Source of the DNA: Muricoccus nepalensis
GTDB lineage: Bacteria > Pseudomonadota > Alphaproteobacteria > Acetobacterales > Acetobacteraceae
Direction of reading: 5' to 3'
DNA: 64,000 nt
NCBI RefSeq assembly: GCF_006438825.1
Contig: NZ_RCZP01000019.1
Coordinates: 30,630 to 94,629 of the forward strand
Positions 1 through 10,996 of this stretch are shown here, in pieces. How positions within the stretch are numbered: position 1 is the stretch's first letter; the number at the start of each line of letters is the position of its first letter. Position numbers and translations under genes: made by a program. Below the pieces are notes generated by a model. That model did not search any database and was not told the origin of the DNA. It saw nothing but the letters and a program-made list of their open reading frames with translations.

Positions 1-1600
1 GCTTCAGCCGCTCGGCCGAGAGCTGGATGGGCGTCAGCGGGTTCTTGATCTCGTGGGCGATGCGCCGGGCGACGTCCGCCCAGGCCGCGGTCCGCTGCGC
101 CGAGAGGAGCGCGGTAATATCGTCGAAGGTGAGGACGTAGCCGGACACCCCGCCGGCGTCGAACTCGGCGCCGATGCGGGCGAGCAGCGTGCGGCGGCCG
201 GAGGGGCCGGGCACGGGGATCTCCTCCGTCCGCGCGCGCTCGGGCGTCGCCGCGGCGGCGGCGAGGAAGGCGCGGAACTCCGGCACCACCTCGTCCAGCG
301 GCTCGCCCACGGCGGCCTCGAGGTCGCGACCGAGAAGCTCGCTCGCGGGACGGTTGGGCAGGTTGATCCGCCCGTCTGCGTCGAGGCCGATCACCCCCGC
401 GGAGACGCCGGCCAGCACGCTTTCGGTGAAGCGGCGGCGGTCGTCGAGCTGGCGGTAGGCCTCGAGCAGCTCGCTCCGCTGGGCCGCGAGCTGGTTGGTC
501 ATGCGGTTGAAGGCGCGGGACAGGCTGCCGACCTCGTCGTCCGCCCGGCCCTCCTCCACCCGAAAGGAGAGGTCGCCACCCCTCACCCGCTCCGCCGCGT
601 TGATGAGGCGCGAGATCGGGCGGGCGATCTGGTTCGCCATGACGAGGCCGATCAGCACCGCCGCCAGCAGCACAAGCAGGGTCGCGATGGCGAAGATGAG
701 GGCGAAGGTGACCTGCAGGCCCGAGCGGTTGCGGTCGAGCTGGTCGTATTCCTGGAAGGCCAGCTCCGTCCGCTGCATGTGCTCGATGATGGAGGGGTCC
801 ATCGGGCGGTCGATCATCAGCATGAGGCCGGGATCGATGTCGAGGGCGACGAGCCCCCTCACCCGCCCCTCCTCGCCCTCGGAGGCCAGCACCGCGACGT
901 CGCCCTGGCGGGCGATCTCCATGGCCCAGGCCGGCGGCGGGTCGATCACGAGCGCGTTGCCGAGCCCCGCGCTCGCGATCACCCGGCCGAGCACCGGCTC
1001 GAAGACGGTCGCCTCCGTCAGCCCGCGCAGCGCGGTGTGGGTGGTGAGCACCCGGCTGAAGCCGATGGTGTTGTCGGGCAGCATCGGCGCCGCCCGGTTC
1101 AGGTCGGCCGCCATGGCCAGCGCGTCGGCCCGGATGGTGTTGCGGTTCTCGTCGAGATAGGCGCGCGACGCCACGAGGCTGGCCTCGAGCGTGTCGCGCA
1201 CCTTGTCGCCGAACCAGGCCTGGATGCCGAGCTCGAAGAAGACGGCCGCGAAGACCGCGACGAGCAGCGCCGGCACCACCGCGACGACACCGAACAGCAT
1301 GACGAGGCGGACGTGCAGGCGCGACCCGGCGCTGCCCCGCCGCCGCTCCGCCCAGACCCGGACGAGGCGCCCCGCGAGGCTCGCCAGCAGCAGCAGCACC
1401 ACGGCCGCGTTGAAGAAGACGAGGACGGCGGTCTTGGCCGGGCTGGTGGCGCCGAAGGGATTGCCGCCCGAGAGCACGGCGAAGGAGGCGATGCCGAGCA
1501 GCAGCGCCCCCACCGCCAGCGCGAGGGTCATGACGCGGCCGAGCAGCATGTCCGCCAGCCGGCGGGCCAGCCCCACCGGCTCCGCCCTGTCGCGGGTCAT
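1..1600 (-). CDS. ntrY: NtrY-like nitrogen sensor histidine kinase (3' part beyond window)
   Basis: Membrane-bound sensor kinase of the NtrY/NtrX pair, expected to phosphorylate a response regulator for nitrogen or redox control. The visible 533 codons show N-terminal hydrophobic segments, a periplasmic-type region, another membrane segment (VLLAAVLIGLVMANQ) followed by a HAMP-like stretch (IARPISRLINAAERV), a PAS-like region, and the start of the dimerisation/phosphoacceptor domain (RRIAHEIKNPLTPIQLSAE), where H is the phosphorylated residue. The ATPase domain lies beyond the edge. ATG at 1600 is 10 bases after the ntrC stop, so both genes share a transcript. The order dusB-ntrB-ntrC-ntrY is the usual alphaproteobacterial one, with ntrX expected next. 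Confidence 0.93.
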   Translation of the reverse strand, partial: MTRDRAEPVGLARRLADMLLGRVMTLALAVGALLLGIASFAVLSGGNPFGATSPAKTAVLVFFNAAVVLLLLASLAGRLVRVWAERRRGSAGSRLHVRLVMLFGVVAVVPALLVAVFAAVFFELGIQAWFGDKVRDTLEASLVASRAYLDENRNTIRADALAMAADLNRAAPMLPDNTIGFSRVLTTHTALRGLTEATVFEPVLGRVIASAGLGNALVIDPPPAWAMEIARQGDVAVLASEGEEGRVRGLVALDIDPGLMLMIDRPMDPSIIEHMQRTELAFQEYDQLDRNRSGLQVTFALIFAIATLLVLLAAVLIGLVMANQIARPISRLINAAERVRGGDLSFRVEEGRADDEVGSLSRAFNRMTNQLAAQRSELLEAYRQLDDRRRFTESVLAGVSAGVIGLDADGRINLPNRPASELLGRDLEAAVGEPLDEVVPEFRAFLAAAAATPERARTEEIPVPGPSGRRTLLARIGAEFDAGGVSGYVLTFDDITALLSAQRTAAWADVARRIAHEIKNPLTPIQLSAERLK

Positions 1601-1610
1601 GGCGCCCCCG

Positions 1611-3053
<1,443 letters not shown>

Positions 3054-3111
3054 CGGGTTCTTTGATTGGGTACGGGGGCTTGGGACGGGCGTAACCCCGC
3101 CGGCGCGCTGG

Positions 3112-4248
3112 TCAGGCGGGCTGGCGCAGCCGGGCGGGGGCCGGCGGCGCCCCGCTGGTCGGCGGCATGGCGAGCGAGAGCCGGAAGGAGGTCCGGCCCG
3201 GCCGGCTCTCGCACGCAATCAGCGCGCCATGGTCGGCGACGAGCTTGGCCACGAGCGCGAGGCCGAGCCCCTGCCCGCCCCGCTTTGTCGTGATGAAGGG
3301 CTCGAACAGCGTCGCCCGGACCTCCTCCTCAATGCCGGGCCCGTTGTCGCGGACGCTGACCTCGAGCGGCAGGTGGACGCGCTCCAGCGAGCCGGGGATG
3401 GCCAGGCGCACGCCGTGCCGGTAGGCGGTGGAGAGGACGATCTCGCCGCCGAGCGGGTCGACCGCCTCGGCCGCGTTCTTCACGAGGTTGAGCAGGATCT
3501 GCACGAGCTGGTCGCGGTTGCCCCAGACCGGCGGCAGCGAGGGGTCGTACTCCTCGACGATGCGGATGTGCGAGGCGAAGCCGGTCCCGGCGATGCGGCG
3601 GACGTGGTCCAGCACCTCGTGGATGTTCACGGCCTCCCGCTCCAGCGGGCGCTCGGAGAACATGTCCATGCGCTCGACGAGGTCGCGGATGCGGTCCACC
3701 TCGTCCTGGATGAGGACACAGAGCTCCCGGTCCGCCTCGGGGGCCGACTGCTCGAGGAGCTGGGCCGCGCCGCGGATGCCGGAGAGGGGGTTCTTCACCT
3801 CGTGCGCCAGCATGGCCGCCATCGCGCTCGCGCCGCGCGCGGCGCCGCGGAAGTTGAGCTGCCGGTCGAGCTTCTGCGCGGTCGACCCGTCCTGCAGCGT
3901 CAGCAGGACGGCCCCGGGCATCTCCGGCAGCGGCGTGCCGCGGGCCGCCACGCCGTCCCGGTAGAGGCGGGGCGACTGGAGGGTCAGGTCGTGGTCCGAG
4001 ACCGGTGCGTCCGCCGCCCGCACCTGCCGGACGAGGGCCGGGAGGCGGGAATCCTCGGGCAGCAGGTCGGTGAGGTGCATCTGGGAAAGGCTGGCGGAGG
4101 AGAGGCCGAGGAAGAGCTCCGCCGCCGGGTTGGCGAAGCGGAAGCGCTCCTGCGCGTCCAGCAGCACGACCGGCACGGGAAGGGCCGAGAGAAGATGCGC
4201 GCTGCTGGGCAGGGCCTGGAGGCGGAGGCTGTCGTGGCTGTCGGGCAT
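3112..4248 (-). CDS. ntrB: NtrB (NRII) nitrogen sensor kinase/phosphatase
   Basis: Cytosolic PAS-containing histidine kinase that phosphorylates and dephosphorylates NtrC, normally under control of PII protein. The 378 residues have a PAS domain (about 20-120), the H-box [12 protein letters not shown] with phosphoacceptor H149, an N-box (LVKNAAEA) and G-boxes ([18 protein letters not shown]). There is no membrane segment. The frame is open far upstream, but the start is set at ATG 4248, preceded by a strong GAGGAGG ribosome site that overlaps the end of dusB, 10 bases from its stop. This spacing indicates translational coupling with dusB. Confidence 0.96.
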   Translation of the reverse strand: MPDSHDSLRLQALPSSAHLLSALPVPVVLLDAQERFRFANPAAELFLGLSSASLSQMHLTDLLPEDSRLPALVRQVRAADAPVSDHDLTLQSPRLYRDGVAARGTPLPEMPGAVLLTLQDGSTAQKLDRQLNFRGAARGASAMAAMLAHEVKNPLSGIRGAAQLLEQSAPEADRELCVLIQDEVDRIRDLVERMDMFSERPLEREAVNIHEVLDHVRRIAGTGFASHIRIVEEYDPSLPPVWGNRDQLVQILLNLVKNAAEAVDPLGGEIVLSTAYRHGVRLAIPGSLERVHLPLEVSVRDNGPGIEEEVRATLFEPFITTKRGGQGLGLALVAKLVADHGALIACESRPGRTSFRLSLAMPPTSGAPPAPARLRQPA

Positions 4249-4258
4249 GGCGGCCTCC

Positions 4259-5377
4259 TCAGGCGGCCAGGGCGGCGTGGCCGGCGCCATCCGCCGCCGC
4301 GCGGCCGGCGTCGCGGAACAGGTCCCGCACCCCCTCCACCCCGGCGTCGAGAAGCGGGCGGTAGAAGGCCTCGATCGTGGCCAGCGCCTCCTCCACCGTC
4401 TCGGCGGCGTTGACGCGCACGCGGAACTCGGCGCTGCCGGGCAGGCCGCGCGAGTACCAGGCGATGTGCTTGCGGGCGAGGCGGAGGCCGGGGTTGCTGC
4501 CGTGGTGCGACAGCATGGCCGCATAGTGCTCGAGCAGGGTCGCGTGCTGCTCGGCCAGCGGGGGCGCCTCGGGCATGGTGCCGGTGGCGAGGTACTCGGC
4601 GACGAGGCCGGGCAGCCAGGGGCGGCCATAGGCGCCGCGGCCGATCATCACCCCGTCCGCTCCGGACTGGCGCAGCGCCTCCTCGGCGTCGAGCGGGCCG
4701 AGGATGTCGCCGTTGACGATCACCGGGATGGAGACGGACGCCTTCACCTTGGCGACGAAGGCCCAGTCCGCCGTGCCCGTGTAGAGCATCTGCCGCGTGC
4801 GACCGTGGACCGTGACCATGCGGATGCCGCAGGCCTCGGCGATGCGGGCGAGGTTGGGGGCGTTGAGGCTCGCGTGGTCCCAGCCCATCCGCATCTTCAG
4901 CGTGACCGGCACCGGCACGGCGCGCACGGTGGCCTCGAGGATGCGGGCGGCCTTGATCTCGTCCCGCATGAGGGCGCTGCCGGCCTGCTGGCCGACCGCC
5001 ACCTTCTTCACGGGGCAGCCGAAGTTGATGTCGACGAGAGCGGCCCCGTGGTCGACGGCCAGACGCGCGGCCTCGGCCATGACCTCCGGGTCGCAGCCGG
5101 CGAGCTGCACGCTGGCCGGGCCGCCGAAGCCGTCGACCTCCACCATCTTCAGGGTCTGGCGGTTCTCGCGGACCATCGCCTGGCTCGCGATCATCTCGCT
5201 GACCACCATCGGCGTGCCGCGGCCACGGGCCACCTGGCGGAAGGGAAGGTCGGTCACGCCCGACATGGGCGCGAGGATGACGGGGCGCTCGATGCGGATC
5301 CCGCCGAGCACGATCGGACGCAGCGTCGGCCTGCCCTCCGCTTGGGCAGGAACTCCGGGGCTTGGAGGTGTGGGCAT
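4259..5377 (-). CDS. dusB: tRNA-dihydrouridine synthase DusB (NifR3)
   Basis: FMN enzyme that reduces uridine to dihydrouridine in tRNA D-loops. Its 372 residues carry the family signature at the FMN barrel entrance ([13 protein letters not shown]), the segment with the catalytic cysteine ([10 protein letters not shown]), the VHGRTR motif, and the phosphate-binding end ([22 protein letters not shown]). ATG 5377 is preferred over the in-frame TTG two codons upstream. It is first in the ntr operon, the position that gave the old name nifR3; its biochemical role is independent of nitrogen control. The 146-base gap to the divergent ispDF should hold both promoters. Confidence 0.95.
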   Translation of the reverse strand: MPTPPSPGVPAQAEGRPTLRPIVLGGIRIERPVILAPMSGVTDLPFRQVARGRGTPMVVSEMIASQAMVRENRQTLKMVEVDGFGGPASVQLAGCDPEVMAEAARLAVDHGAALVDINFGCPVKKVAVGQQAGSALMRDEIKAARILEATVRAVPVPVTLKMRMGWDHASLNAPNLARIAEACGIRMVTVHGRTRQMLYTGTADWAFVAKVKASVSIPVIVNGDILGPLDAEEALRQSGADGVMIGRGAYGRPWLPGLVAEYLATGTMPEAPPLAEQHATLLEHYAAMLSHHGSNPGLRLARKHIAWYSRGLPGSAEFRVRVNAAETVEEALATIEAFYRPLLDAGVEGVRDLFRDAGRAAADGAGHAALAA

Positions 5378-5523
5378 GGGCAAGTGCCTATCAACCGGGC
5401 AGGTGGGCGGTCAAGAAGCATTGCGTCCGCGCGGCCACAGGCTTGCTCCGGCGACTGCCCCCGGCCCCTGGGCGGCGCTGCCCGCGGCGGCTAGGTTCCG
5501 GCGCGATCTGAGGGGGACGGCGG

Positions 5524-6669
5524 ATGCGGGTGGCGGCGTTGCTGATGGCGGCCGGGCGCGGGGAACGCCTCGGCGGGGCCGAGCCGAAGCAGTTCCTGCC
5601 CCTGCTCGGGCGCCCCGTCCTGCGCCACGCCGCCGAGGCCCTGTTGCGCGACGGCCTCGTCGACCGGGTCCAGCCGGTTTGCGCGGCGGCCGAGCGGGAG
5701 AGGGTGGACGCCGTGCTCGCCGGGCTTCCGGCCCTGCCGGCGGTCACCGGCGGGGCGACTCGCCAGGAGAGCGTCCGGGCGGGGCTGGAGGCGCTGGAGT
5801 CGCACGCCCCGTTCTTCGTCCTCGTCCATGACGCCGCCCGGCCCTACGTTCCCGCGGGAACGGTCGCGGCCCTTCTCGCGGCGCTGGAGGAGGCGGAGGG
5901 CGCCATCCCCGCCCAGCCGGTCGCCGACACGCTGAAGCTGGCCGAGGGCGACGTTGTCCGGCGGACCGTGCCGCGCGACGGCCTGTTCCGCGCCCAGACG
6001 CCGCAGGGCTTCCGCTTCCCCCTCCTCCTCGCGCTCCACCGCGCGGCGCCCGAGGGGGCGACCGACGACGCCTTCCTGCTGGAGGCGGCGGGGCACGCCG
6101 TGCGGCTCGTGCCGGGCTCGGAGGGCAACGTGAAGATCACCCTTCCCGGCGACCTCGAACGAATGGAGGCCTCGATGACGGCCATGATGCTGCCGCGGGT
6201 CGGCACCGGCTTTGACGTCCACCGTCTGGTGGAAGGCCGACCCCTCTTCCTCTGCGGGGTCGAGGTGCCCCACGCGCTAGGGCTGGACGGGCACTCGGAC
6301 GCCGATGTCGGGCTCCACGCCCTCTGCGACGCGATCTACGGCGCCCTCGCCGAGGGCGACATCGGCCGCCACTTCCCGCCGAGCCAGGCGCAGTGGAAGG
6401 ACGCCGACAGCGCGGCCTTCCTGCGCCACGCCGCCGGCCGGATCGCGGCCCGCGGGGCGGTGCTGGCGAACGCCGACGTGACGCTCATCTGCGAGCGGCC
6501 GAAGATCACTCCCCACGCGCCCGCGATGATCGCGCGGGTGGCCTCCCTGCTTGGCGTGGACGAGGGGCGGATTTCCGTGAAGGCGACGACGACGGAGCGC
6601 CTGGGCTTCCCGGGCCGCGAGGAGGGGATCGCGGCCCAGGCCGCCGTCAGCCTGCTGGTTCCGGCATAG
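5524..6669 (+). CDS. ispDF: Bifunctional IspD/IspF (MEP pathway)
   Basis: Catalyses two steps of the methylerythritol-phosphate isoprenoid pathway: CTP-dependent cytidylylation of MEP and cyclisation to MEcPP. The IspD half (residues about 1-220) begins with the nucleotide-binding motif [13 protein letters not shown] and has VHDAARPYV. The IspF half (about 223-381) has [12 protein letters not shown], with the zinc-binding D-x-H, and [15 protein letters not shown]. Fusion of the two is common in alphaproteobacteria. IspE is not in the window, and the intermediate IspE reaction must come from elsewhere. The last 23 bases overlap tail-to-tail with the histone-deacetylase-like gene. Confidence 0.97.
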   Translation: MRVAALLMAAGRGERLGGAEPKQFLPLLGRPVLRHAAEALLRDGLVDRVQPVCAAAERERVDAVLAGLPALPAVTGGATRQESVRAGLEALESHAPFFVLVHDAARPYVPAGTVAALLAALEEAEGAIPAQPVADTLKLAEGDVVRRTVPRDGLFRAQTPQGFRFPLLLALHRAAPEGATDDAFLLEAAGHAVRLVPGSEGNVKITLPGDLERMEASMTAMMLPRVGTGFDVHRLVEGRPLFLCGVEVPHALGLDGHSDADVGLHALCDAIYGALAEGDIGRHFPPSQAQWKDADSAAFLRHAAGRIAARGAVLANADVTLICERPKITPHAPAMIARVASLLGVDEGRISVKATTTERLGFPGREEGIAAQAAVSLLVPA

Positions 6670-7789
6670 CCGGCGCCGGCAGCCTCTCCAGCACCGACGC
6701 GCAAGCGGCCGCGACCTCCTCCCGCAGCGGCCCGGGGCGGGGCGCGTCGACGAGGGTGGTGAACCAGTGCTCCGGCGGGTTCCGCCCGGCGGCGCGGTGC
6801 CAGTCGAGGGCGCGGAGCACCGCCTCGGCCGCTGGGGGCAGCCGCGCGGGCATGGGGCGGCCGTCGAGCGTGCCCCAGACCGCGGCCCAGCAGCGCGCGA
6901 CCGTCCAGGGGTTGTAGCCCCCTCCCCCCGTCACGATCAGCCGCGGGGCTTCGGCGGCCAGCGCCCGGGCGACGGCCAGGTGCGCGTTGTTCGAGAGGGA
7001 GAGCCGCGCGAGCGGGTCCTCCTCCAACGCGTCGGCCCCGCACTGGAGCATCACGGCCTGCGGGCGGAGGTGCCGCAGGATCGGCAGGATGGCCGCATGC
7101 AGGACGTGGTCCATCTCCGTGTCGTTGAAGCCGGGGGGGACGGGGATGTTCCGGGCATGGCCCCCCGCGCGGTCCTCAAGGCGCCCCGTGAAGGGCCAGC
7201 GCCCGGCTTCGTGCACGGAGAGCGTGAAGACCCGCGGGTCGTCCTGGAAGGCGAGTTCCACCCCGTCGCCGTGGTGGGCGTCGATGTCGACGTAGAGGAT
7301 GTTGGTCAGGCCGAGGTCCAGCCACTCGAGCAGGCCGAGGACGGGGTCGTTGACATAGCAGAAGCCGCTCGCGCGGTCGGGCAGAGCGTGGTGGGTGCCG
7401 GCGCCGGGGACGTGGACGATGCCACCCACCCGCGTGAGTCGCGCGGCCAGGATCGCCCCGCCGGCGCTTGTGGCGGGGCGGCGGAAGACCTCCCGGTAGA
7501 CGGGATTGCCGTGCGCGCCGATGTGGTGCCGCTCCCGCACCGCTGGCGGCACGGACTGGTCCTCCTCCGCCTGGCGGAGGGCCGCGACGTAGTCGAGCGT
7601 GTGGTAGCGCGCGAGCTGCTCGACCGTGGCGCGCGGGCTGTCGAGGTAGCGCGCGGGATCAAGCCAACCCAGCGCCCGCACGAGGTCCAGCATCGCCGGC
7701 ACGCGCGGGATGGCCAGCGGGTGCTTCGGCCCGTAGGTGGAGCCGCGGTAGATCTCCGAGCCGATAAGGAGCGGGCGCCGAGGGGTCAG
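6647..7789 (-). CDS. Histone-deacetylase-fold (AcuC/HDAC superfamily) amidohydrolase, apparent CTG start
   Basis: Zinc-dependent deacetylase of the class I HDAC/AcuC superfamily. The substrate is unknown: acetyl-lysine, acetylpolyamine or another acetylamide. Visible motifs are [15 protein letters not shown], the metal-binding [24 protein letters not shown] and [12 protein letters not shown]. The stretch [14 protein letters not shown]...HPLAIPRV looks like genuine family N-terminus, but no ATG, GTG or TTG lies upstream of it. The first canonical start is GTG 7702, which would remove it. The best start is CTG 7789, which overlaps the thiolase stop as CTGA and has GAGAGG five bases upstream. 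That gives 380 residues. The start is inference; the function class is firm. Confidence 0.85.
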   Translation of the reverse strand: MTPRRPLLIGSEIYRGSTYGPKHPLAIPRVPAMLDLVRALGWLDPARYLDSPRATVEQLARYHTLDYVAALRQAEEDQSVPPAVRERHHIGAHGNPVYREVFRRPATSAGGAILAARLTRVGGIVHVPGAGTHHALPDRASGFCYVNDPVLGLLEWLDLGLTNILYVDIDAHHGDGVELAFQDDPRVFTLSVHEAGRWPFTGRLEDRAGGHARNIPVPPGFNDTEMDHVLHAAILPILRHLRPQAVMLQCGADALEEDPLARLSLSNNAHLAVARALAAEAPRLIVTGGGGYNPWTVARCWAAVWGTLDGRPMPARLPPAAEAVLRALDWHRAAGRNPPEHWFTTLVDAPRPGPLREEVAAACASVLERLPAPAMPEPAG

Positions 7790-8973
7790 CGCAGCCTCTC
7801 GAGGATCGAGACGTAGTTCGCGACCGCCGCGCCGCCCATGTTGAAGACGCCGCCGAGCGTCGCGCCGGGGACCTGCATTACGCCGGCCTCCCCGGCCAGC
7901 TGCATCGCGGCGAGGACATGCATGGAGACGCCGGTGGCGCCGATCGGGTGCCCTTTGGACTTCAGCCCGCCCGAGGGATTGACCGGCAGCCGCCCCCCCT
8001 TCGCGACCGTGCCGTCGAGCACGGCGCGCGCGCCCTGGCCCTCGGGCACGAGGCCCATGGCCTCGTAGTCGATCAGCTCCGCGATCGTGAAGCAGTCGTG
8101 CACCTCGGCGAAGGACAGGTCGCCGACACCGGTGCCCGACGCGTCGTAGGCGCGGCGCCAGGCCTCCCGCGCGCCCTCGAAGCGGGTGATGTCGCGCGCC
8201 GAGATCGGCATCAGGTCGTTCACCTGCACGGCCGCGCGGAAGTGGACGGCCTTGCTCATGGACGCGGCCGTCTCGGCGTCGGTCAGCACCATCGCCGCCG
8301 CGCCGTCCGAAACCAAGCTGCAGTCGGTGCGCTTGAGGGGGCCGGCGACGACCGGGTTCCGCTCGCTCTCCGTGCGGCAGAACTCGTAGCCGAGGTCCTT
8401 GCGCATCTGGGCGTAGGGGTTGTCGACGCCGTTGCGGTGGTTCTTCGCGGCGATCGCGGCCAGGGCGTCGGACTGGTCGCCGTGGCGCTGGAAATAGGCG
8501 TCCGCGATGCGGGCGAAGACGCCGGCGAAGCCCGCGGGGATGTCCCCTTCCTCGCGCCGGTAGGCGCAGCCGAGAAGAACGTCGCCGACCTGGGCACCGG
8601 GGATGCCCGTCATCTTCTCGACGCCGATGACGAGGGTGAAGCGGCCGCGCCGGGCGGCCAGGAAGTCCATCGCGCCGTGGATGGCGGCGGAGCCGGTCGC
8701 GCAGGCGTTCTCAAGCCGGGTGGCCGGGCGGAACCGGAGCTCCGGCAGGGACTGCAGCACGAGGGAGGAGGGAAAGTCCTGCTTCTGGAAGCCGCCGTTG
8801 AAGTGGCCGACGTAGATCGCGTCGACCTCCGACGGATCGATCCCCGCGTCCTCGATGGCGGCCCGGGCCACGCGGCCGATCAGCGCCTCCGCGTCCGGCG
8901 CGTCCTCGAGCTTGCCGAAGGGGCTGTGCGACCAGCCGACGATGCAGGCCCCTTCGATCGCGCGCGCATCCAT
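7786..8973 (-). CDS. Thiolase family protein (acetyl-CoA acetyltransferase-like)
   Basis: Condensing or degradative thiolase of the SCP-x/AtoB-like group, 395 residues. The nucleophilic Cys is C91 in LENACATGSAA. The C-terminal SGGLKSKGHPIGATG contains the conserved His. A canonical second cysteine near the C-terminus (usual CxG) is not seen; the region reads PGATLGGVFNMGGAAV, as in SCP2-type thiolases that often act on unusual acyl-CoAs. ATG 8973 gives a normal N-terminus. It is translationally coupled to the following HDAC-like gene, which suggests a shared acyl/acetyl metabolic context. Substrate is not determinable from sequence. Confidence 0.9.
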   Translation of the reverse strand: MDARAIEGACIVGWSHSPFGKLEDAPDAEALIGRVARAAIEDAGIDPSEVDAIYVGHFNGGFQKQDFPSSLVLQSLPELRFRPATRLENACATGSAAIHGAMDFLAARRGRFTLVIGVEKMTGIPGAQVGDVLLGCAYRREEGDIPAGFAGVFARIADAYFQRHGDQSDALAAIAAKNHRNGVDNPYAQMRKDLGYEFCRTESERNPVVAGPLKRTDCSLVSDGAAAMVLTDAETAASMSKAVHFRAAVQVNDLMPISARDITRFEGAREAWRRAYDASGTGVGDLSFAEVHDCFTIAELIDYEAMGLVPEGQGARAVLDGTVAKGGRLPVNPSGGLKSKGHPIGATGVSMHVLAAMQLAGEAGVMQVPGATLGGVFNMGGAAVANYVSILERLR

Positions 8974-9062
8974 TGCCCCGTCCTCCCGTGCTTCGCCGGG
9001 AAGATAGGGTGGGGCCGTGCGATCCGGAATAGGGGCCGGCCGCCGCGCCCGGCGCCGGCGCC

Positions 9063-9899
9063 TCAGCCGCGGAAGAGGCTGAGCAGTCCCTGCGGCGCCT
9101 GATTGGCGATGCCGAGCGCCTGCGTGCCCAGCTGCTGCCGGATCTTCAGGGCCTCGAGCTTAGCGCTCTCCTTGGCCAGGTCGGCGTCGATGAGCGAGCC
9201 GAGCCCCGTGTTCAGCGAGTCCAGCTTCTCCTTGTTGTAGTTCATCTGGGCGTCGAGATAGTTCGAGTTCGAGCCGAAGGTGTTGAGCGCGGTGTTCACG
9301 GCCGCCATCTTCGTCACGAAGTCGCCGGTCGAGGCGAGGGCCGCGGCCGCCGCCGTTGCGTCCGTCGGGGCGGACGCGACCACCAGCGTGGAGGCGCCCT
9401 CGACCGCCGTCAGCGTGAAGAGCGTCGCCTGCTCGTTCCGCGTGGTCGCGATGTCGCCGCCGCCCGCGGCGACGGTGGTGTTGAGGAGGGTGCGGCCGTT
9501 GTAGGTCGCGTCCTCGATGAAGTTGGTGACCTGGGTGCGCAGGGAGTCGTACTGCGACTGGTACTGGGTGCGCTGGGAGTCGGACAGCGTGCCGTCCGCG
9601 AGCTTCACCAGCACGCCGCGGATCTGCGACATGGTGTCGGAGACCTTGTTCAGGCCGGCGAGCGTGGTGTCCAGGATGCCCTTGACGCTGCCCATCTGCT
9701 CGTTGGCCGAGGTCAGGCCCGCGATGTCGGCGCGGACCGACTGCGCGACGGCGAAGGCGGCACCGTCGTCCTTCGCGTCCGCCACGCGATAGCCGGTCGA
9801 GACGCGCTTCTGCGTCATGGCCAACGACTCGTTGGTGCGGTTCAGCGATTGCAGCGCGACCTGCGCGCCGATGTTCGTATTGACCGAGTTCGTCGCCAT
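9063..9899 (-). CDS. fliC: Flagellin
   Basis: Filament protein of the flagellum. Its 278 residues comprise the conserved N-terminal D0/D1 helices (NTNIGAQVALQSLNR, LAMTQKRVSTGYRV, DDGAAFAVAQSVR) and C-terminal D1/D0 (LKIRQQLGTQALGIANQAPQGLLSLF) around a short variable centre of roughly 90 residues, which is the compact alphaproteobacterial form. No signal peptide, as expected for export by the flagellar type III apparatus. The gene stands alone; no chaperone, hook or flaF/flbT gene is nearby. A GAAGGGAAG ribosome site precedes ATG 9899, and the leader has a 6-bp hairpin (9920-9934). I did not find a clear sigma-28 or sigma-54 promoter. Confidence 0.97.
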   Translation of the reverse strand: MATNSVNTNIGAQVALQSLNRTNESLAMTQKRVSTGYRVADAKDDGAAFAVAQSVRADIAGLTSANEQMGSVKGILDTTLAGLNKVSDTMSQIRGVLVKLADGTLSDSQRTQYQSQYDSLRTQVTNFIEDATYNGRTLLNTTVAAGGGDIATTRNEQATLFTLTAVEGASTLVVASAPTDATAAAAALASTGDFVTKMAAVNTALNTFGSNSNYLDAQMNYNKEKLDSLNTGLGSLIDADLAKESAKLEALKIRQQLGTQALGIANQAPQGLLSLFRG

Positions 9900-10089
9900 C
9901 GGGGTCTTCCCTTCGCGTCGGCGGGTTTCCCGCCCTCTGCTGGAGAATGGACGCGACCGGTGAAGGAAAGGCTAACGGCGGCCGGTGCCCGTCACCGAGT
10001 GTGAATCACGGCACCGCGATCATGAGGCCGGCACCACCTGCGGAACGCCGCGCGCGGGACGCCGAGGATCGGAGATGCAGGCCGGAATC

Positions 10090-10115
10090 AAAAAGCCCCG
10101 GCGCAGGGCCGGGGC
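10090..10115 (-). terminator. Intrinsic terminator of the double cold-shock gene
   Basis: Perfect 8-bp stem (10095-10102 with 10108-10115, GCCCCGGC/GCCGGGGC) around a 5-base loop, followed on the minus strand by five U residues. It lies 29 bases beyond the cold-shock stop codon, so it ends that transcript before flagellin. Confidence 0.85.
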
Positions 10116-10143
10116 CTTCCGAACGCTTGGGGCGGCGAGTGGA

Positions 10144-10914
10144 TCAGTCGCCCTTGTACTGCACGGCCTGGCGGCCGCGCTGGCCGTCGCGGACGTCGAG
10201 CGCCACCTTCTGGCCCTGCTGCACGTCGGTCACGCCGGCGCGCTGCAGGACGGAGGAGTGCAGGAACACGTCCTGCCCGCCGTCGTCCGGGGTGACGAAG
10301 CCGAAGCCGCGCACCTGGTCGAACCACTTGACCGTGCCATTCACAGCGTAGGTCGGACCGCCTTCATCGCGGCCGAAGTCGCGGCGCGGCGGCGGACGGT
10401 CCCCAAAGTCGCGGCGCGGCGCGCCGAAACCGCCGCCCGCGGGCGCGCCGAAGCCGCCACCACCACCGAAGTCACGGCGCGGCGGACGGTCCCCGAAGCC
10501 GCCGCCACCACCACCGAAGTCACGGCGCGGCGGACGGTCCCCGAAACCGCCGCCACCACCACCGAAGTCACGGCGCGGCGGGCGATCGCCGAAGCCGCCG
10601 CCGCCACCACCGAAGTCACGACGCGGCGGGCGGTCCCCGAAACCGCCACCCCCGCCGGAGCCGCCCGGGCCGGGCTTCAGCTCAACGATACGGGTCACGA
10701 GGCGGCGGCCCTGGCGGTCCGTGCCGATCTCGCAGACGAGCTTGTCGCCCGTGTCGGCCGACTGGATGCCGGCCTCTGCCATTGCGGATGCGTGGAAAAA
10801 AACGTCCTGCCCATCGGGACCAAGCACAAAGCCAAAGCCCTTGCGGCCGTTGTACCACTTCACCTCAGCCTCTACGGGCCCGGTGCCACCCTGCGATTCA
10901 TTCTCGGGGAACAC
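10144..10914 (-). CDS. Double cold-shock-domain protein with Gly/Arg repeat linker
   Basis: Predicted single-stranded RNA/DNA-binding protein of 256 residues. The first cold-shock domain (about 14-80) has KWYNGRKGFGFV and DVFFHASAM; the second (about 181-256) has VKWFDQVRGFGFV and DVFLHSSVL. Both contain RNP-1/RNP-2-like aromatic motifs. Between them is a disordered 100-residue linker containing four perfect 16-residue units (GFGDRPPRRDFGGGGG) and degenerate copies. Two-domain cold-shock proteins are known in alphaproteobacteria; a long repetitive Gly/Arg/Asp linker is unusual and resembles RGG-type RNA-binding regions. GTG 10914 is the start. Followed by an intrinsic terminator; its leader has an inverted repeat. 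Confidence 0.93.
   Translation of the reverse strand: MFPENESQGGTGPVEAEVKWYNGRKGFGFVLGPDGQDVFFHASAMAEAGIQSADTGDKLVCEIGTDRQGRRLVTRIVELKPGPGGSGGGGGFGDRPPRRDFGGGGGGFGDRPPRRDFGGGGGGFGDRPPRRDFGGGGGGFGDRPPRRDFGGGGGFGAPAGGGFGAPRRDFGDRPPPRRDFGRDEGGPTYAVNGTVKWFDQVRGFGFVTPDDGGQDVFLHSSVLQRAGVTDVQQGQKVALDVRDGQRGRQAVQYKGD
10453..10644 (-). repeat. Four tandem 48-bp units inside the cold-shock gene
   Basis: The DNA coding for residues 91-154 is four in-frame 48-bp units with only synonymous changes visible between copies. Further degenerate copies extend to about 10375. Such repeats can expand or contract by slippage, so linker length may vary between strains. Confidence 0.9.
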
Positions 10915-10953
10915 TGTATCTCTATTTCCGCAAACCAGTCGGCCCGACGGGAT

Positions 10954-10988
10954 GCAGGACCGGTATCGTCATGCTCGCACGGTCCTGC
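10954..10988 (-). promoter_or_regulatory. Inverted repeat in the cold-shock leader
   Basis: A perfect 9-bp inverted repeat (GCAGGACCG at 10954-10962, CGGTCCTGC at 10980-10988) with a 17-base loop lies in the 82-base gap between the oxidoreductase stop and the GTG start. No U-tract follows, so it is more likely an mRNA structure or protein site than a terminator. Cold-shock mRNAs are often controlled by leader structure; this specific role is inference. Confidence 0.45.
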
Positions 10989-10996
10989 AAGGAATG

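Noticed and set aside
10453..10644. Regularly spaced repeats considered as a CRISPR array
   Set aside because: Repeats are contiguous, in frame, 48 bp and encode a protein linker; there are no unique spacers or cas genes.
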